From JAMQKA01 sp043951865 (lineage in GTDB: Bacteria > Bacteroidota > Rhodothermia > Balneolales > Balneolaceae), in NCBI RefSeq assembly GCF_043951865.1, contig NZ_JBINJF010000004.1, positions 124,001 through 188,000 of the forward strand: a DNA stretch of 64,000 bases. The letters run 5' to 3'. Under the pieces are notes generated by a model, which was not told the DNA's origin, ran no database searches, and was given only the letters and a program-made list of their open reading frames with translations. The position numbers and the translations under genes were made by a program. Below, piece after piece: positions 61,659 through 64,000 of the stretch; positions within the stretch are counted from its first letter, which is position 1, and each line of letters starts with the position of its first letter.

Positions 61659-63683
61659 TTAGAGAATCAGGATACTTATTACGATTATCACGCCAATAAC
61701 CAGCCCCAGGGCATAGGTGGAGGTAACCCCGGTTTGAATATATCGGATCAGGCTTCCAAACAGTCGGACAATTCCCCCGACAGTATTTACAACCCCGTCC
61801 ACAATCTTCATATCAAATACAGCCAATCCCTTGTCTGAAAAGCGAACAAGCGGACGAGAAACCAGCCCCTCATATATTTCATCAAGACTGTACTTTTGGC
61901 TCCAGGTATCGTATAGGGTGCCAAAACGCGCCGCGAGATAGCTGTCCGACTCTTCGGTATCGCCGCTTCCATACATTCGGTACGCCACCCAGCTTCCGGC
62001 CACTGCAATTGCGATCGAAATGATCATCAATGTCCATTCGATACCGTGAGAAAGCGCCATGCCCACATCCGCATTTACTGTATACAACCAGTCATGCAGC
62101 AGGTTAATGTGCGCCTCCTCGTGGGTGAAGGTCTCAGCAATAAAATTGGGGACGCCCAGAAATCCACCTGCCACCGACAGTATTCCCAGTGCCCACAGTG
62201 GAAAGGTCATCGTAACCGGGCTCTCGTGCAGGTAATCAGAGGCGTTATCCGCATCTGCCACCCTGCCCGGCAGTTTAAATTCCCCGTTGAATGTTCCGAA
62301 TGTCAGACGAAACATATAAAAAGCGGTCAGGAATGCCGTTACAATTCCCACGCCCCACAACAGGAAGTACAGCGGCCCGGCAAACTCACCGAAACCGGCA
62401 TTAAATGTAAAGGCCAATATTTCATCCTTGGAGAAAAAGCCCGCCAGCGGTGGGATTCCCGCAATAGCAATTGTTGCCAGCAGGAAGGTTCGGTAAGTAG
62501 AGGGCATATACTGTTTCAACCCTCCCATATTACGCATATCCTGGGGATCAAAATGCACTTCCTTGCCCTCTTGGTGCAGGCCGTGTTCAACATGTTCCAT
62601 GGCATGAATAACAGAACCCGACCCGAGAAAAAGACAGGCCTTGAAAAAAGCGTGAGTCACAACATGAAAAATGGCCGCCGTAAAAGCGCCCGATCCCAGA
62701 GCCAGGAACATATACCCGAGCTGTGATACCGTGGAGTAGGCCAGCACCCGTTTGATATCGTGTTGGGTGAGGGCGATGGTCGCCGCAACCAATGCGGTTA
62801 ACGCCCCAATCACAGCGATGATCAGCATCACTTCAGGGGACATCACAAACATTGGCGACATCCTGGAAATCAAGTAGATACCCGAAGTTACCATGGTTGC
62901 AGCATGAATCAGCGCCGATACGGAAGTCGGGCCCGCCATTGCGTCGGGAAGCCAGACAAAAAGGGGAATCTGCGCGCTTTTTCCAGTGGCACCCACCAAC
63001 ATCAGGAAACCGATCCAGAATTTGTAATCTGCGGGGATCGCATCCAGGTCGCCGAGAATCGTATTAAAATTGAGACTGCCGACCGACTGAAACGTAAGGA
63101 ACATGGCAATTAGAAATGCGAAATCACCGATCCGGTTATACCAAAACGCCTTGTTGGCGGCATCTGATTTGGCCATGTCGGTATACCAAAAACCGATCAG
63201 CAGGTATGAGCAGAGCCCGACCCCCTCCCAGCCGAGAAACAGCAACAGCAGGTTGTTGCCCATAATCAGGTTGAGCATCGCAAAGATGAACAAATTGAGA
63301 TAGGCAAAAAACTTCCAATATCCCTCATCATGCCACATATACCCGATGGAATAAAAATGGATCAGGGAACCGACCCCGGTAACAACCAGCATCATTACGA
63401 TGGAGAGCTGGTCGATCTGGTAGGCGATATCAACCGAAAAAGAGCCCGCCTGTATCCAGGTAAAAAATGTGGTGATGAGCGCTTCCGATTCAGTCGTAAA
63501 ATTCAGAAAAAAGTAGCAGGAGATAAGGAAGGGAACAAATACCGAAAGGTTGGCGATGGCGCCGATGAGGGTTTTCTTTTCTCGATATCCCGGGCTGCGC
63601 AACCCGAGTAGTCCATTAATTAAAAACCCCAGCAGGGGCAAGCCTACCGTCAGTGCAACGAGCAATGTAGCTGAGTCCATCAA
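61659..63683 (-). CDS. nuoL: NADH-quinone oxidoreductase subunit L (NuoL)
   Basis: The 674-residue distal pumping subunit of complex I has about 16 helices and the long lateral helix near the C-terminus. Conserved stretches are FLGWEGVGLCSYLLIGFW (conserved Glu), NKAFWYNRIGDFAFL, GKSAQIPLFVWLPDAMAGPTSV and KRVLAYSTVSQLGYMF. It is the first gene of this cluster; the 317 bp before it hold no nuoK, so the L-M-N genes are probably a separate transcription unit from nuoA-K. Confidence 0.97.
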   Translation of the reverse strand: MMDSATLLVALTVGLPLLGFLINGLLGLRSPGYREKKTLIGAIANLSVFVPFLISCYFFLNFTTESEALITTFFTWIQAGSFSVDIAYQIDQLSIVMMLVVTGVGSLIHFYSIGYMWHDEGYWKFFAYLNLFIFAMLNLIMGNNLLLLFLGWEGVGLCSYLLIGFWYTDMAKSDAANKAFWYNRIGDFAFLIAMFLTFQSVGSLNFNTILGDLDAIPADYKFWIGFLMLVGATGKSAQIPLFVWLPDAMAGPTSVSALIHAATMVTSGIYLISRMSPMFVMSPEVMLIIAVIGALTALVAATIALTQHDIKRVLAYSTVSQLGYMFLALGSGAFTAAIFHVVTHAFFKACLFLGSGSVIHAMEHVEHGLHQEGKEVHFDPQDMRNMGGLKQYMPSTYRTFLLATIAIAGIPPLAGFFSKDEILAFTFNAGFGEFAGPLYFLLWGVGIVTAFLTAFYMFRLTFGTFNGEFKLPGRVADADNASDYLHESPVTMTFPLWALGILSVAGGFLGVPNFIAETFTHEEAHINLLHDWLYTVNADVGMALSHGIEWTLMIISIAIAVAGSWVAYRMYGSGDTEESDSYLAARFGTLYDTWSQKYSLDEIYEGLVSRPLVRFSDKGLAVFDMKIVDGVVNTVGGIVRLFGSLIRYIQTGVTSTYALGLVIGVIIVISILIL

Positions 63684-64000
63684 GTCAGTTTGTTTTTTGG
63701 ATCGAAAGCTTCTTTTCTGTCATCCCCTGGCGTTCATCTGCAGGGTGAGGTTTCAACCCGAAAAGTGATCGAGTTCTGTTCAATCAGTATGAGAACAGCC
63801 CCGAAGCGGAACCGGATGACGTTGTTCATTTGCGCCCCAAAGGTAGCTATTGCTTCAACTATTCCCAAGGGGAATTTTACAGATGGCAAAGATACAAAAA
63901 AGTGAACGAAGGTAAAGGTAGATTCAGTAAAAATAAGCAGTGAACACTGTGCTATTGAGCAGTTACCAGTGAACAGAAAATCAGCAGGTAATTAAACTAC
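63684..64000. other. Non-coding sequence upstream of nuoL
   Basis: About 317 bp to the window end. No coding frame of the preceding complex I genes is present; the minus-strand frames are closed by stops. A CAGTGAACA motif occurs twice, at 63938-63946 and 63967-63975. The nuoL promoter is presumably here. Confidence 0.5.

Noticed and set aside
1..64000. tRNA genes, rRNA genes, CRISPR arrays, prophage
   Set aside because: No T-loop/acceptor pattern, rRNA stretch, spaced direct-repeat array or phage structural gene was seen on reading both strands.

Overview
The window reads as a chromosomal segment of a marine or halophilic member of the Balneolota/Rhodothermota (Bacteroidota-Chlorobiota side of the tree). 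This is inferred from gene content. The 2-oxoglutarate dehydrogenase E1 carries a fused E2-type acyltransferase domain. The primary sigma factor is short and lacks region 1.1. A two-component-propeller (Y_Y_Y) sensor kinase and CarboxypepD_reg-type TonB receptor are present. Few genes have a strong Shine-Dalgarno, and GTG/TTG starts occur. Base composition is balanced. I see no rRNA, tRNA, CRISPR array, intact insertion sequence or prophage.

Layout. 1-1296: end of a probable GntR-type regulator and mannonate dehydratase (uxuA). 1297-2248: long non-coding stretch with a 7-bp tandem repeat and a decayed repeat that recurs near 30.9 kb. 2249-9858: RND efflux operon with one lipoprotein adaptor and two tandem permeases. 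9859-12625: sparse region with a string of hairpins and three small unknown genes, two of them paralogues. 12626-16324: threonine aldolase, a small membrane protein, a secreted PIG-L deacetylase and a TesA-like GDSL esterase. The esterase is divergent from a YbbA/YbbP ABC transporter (16900-20172), the same arrangement as in Escherichia coli. 20275-22679: a small membrane ORF followed by a stop-interrupted extension, then CorA and a tandem UspA. 22865-25736: FadL-like porin and an unusual aromatic- then RS-rich lipoprotein. 25924-29577: NarL-type regulator with its propeller sensor kinase. 29681-35508: primary sigma factor, phosphopentomutase, a GAF/degenerate-GGDEF protein and oligoendopeptidase F.

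35736-39395: the fused 2-oxoglutarate dehydrogenase. 39981-42196: FolE2, a 6-pyruvoyltetrahydropterin synthase-like enzyme and an ArsC/LMW-phosphatase homologue. 42465-46986: TonB receptor paired with a TIG/beta-helix lipoprotein, preceded by TGTTAAC repeats. 47212-55953: FtsH, ThiL, a MotA/ExbB-ExbD-ExbD cluster with an extra 89-residue membrane protein, DsbD and ribosomal proteins L9, S18 and S6. 56417-57741: a cytoplasmic trypsin-fold protease of the NAL1-like type, followed by a 74-residue protein that looks like its N-terminal domain on its own. 58233-63683: NADH dehydrogenase nuoL-nuoM-nuoN with a pterin-4a-carbinolamine dehydratase gene between nuoM and nuoN.

Most of the window is housekeeping. 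The parts most likely to hold something undescribed are the protease plus stand-alone domain pair, whose first start codon is abutted by a perfect 9-bp inverted repeat; the trio of small unknown genes at 10.2-11.8 kb; the structured non-coding segment at 9.9-10.2 kb; and the pterin genes (folE2, PTPS-like, carbinolamine dehydratase), which hint at a tetrahydropterin cofactor pathway.
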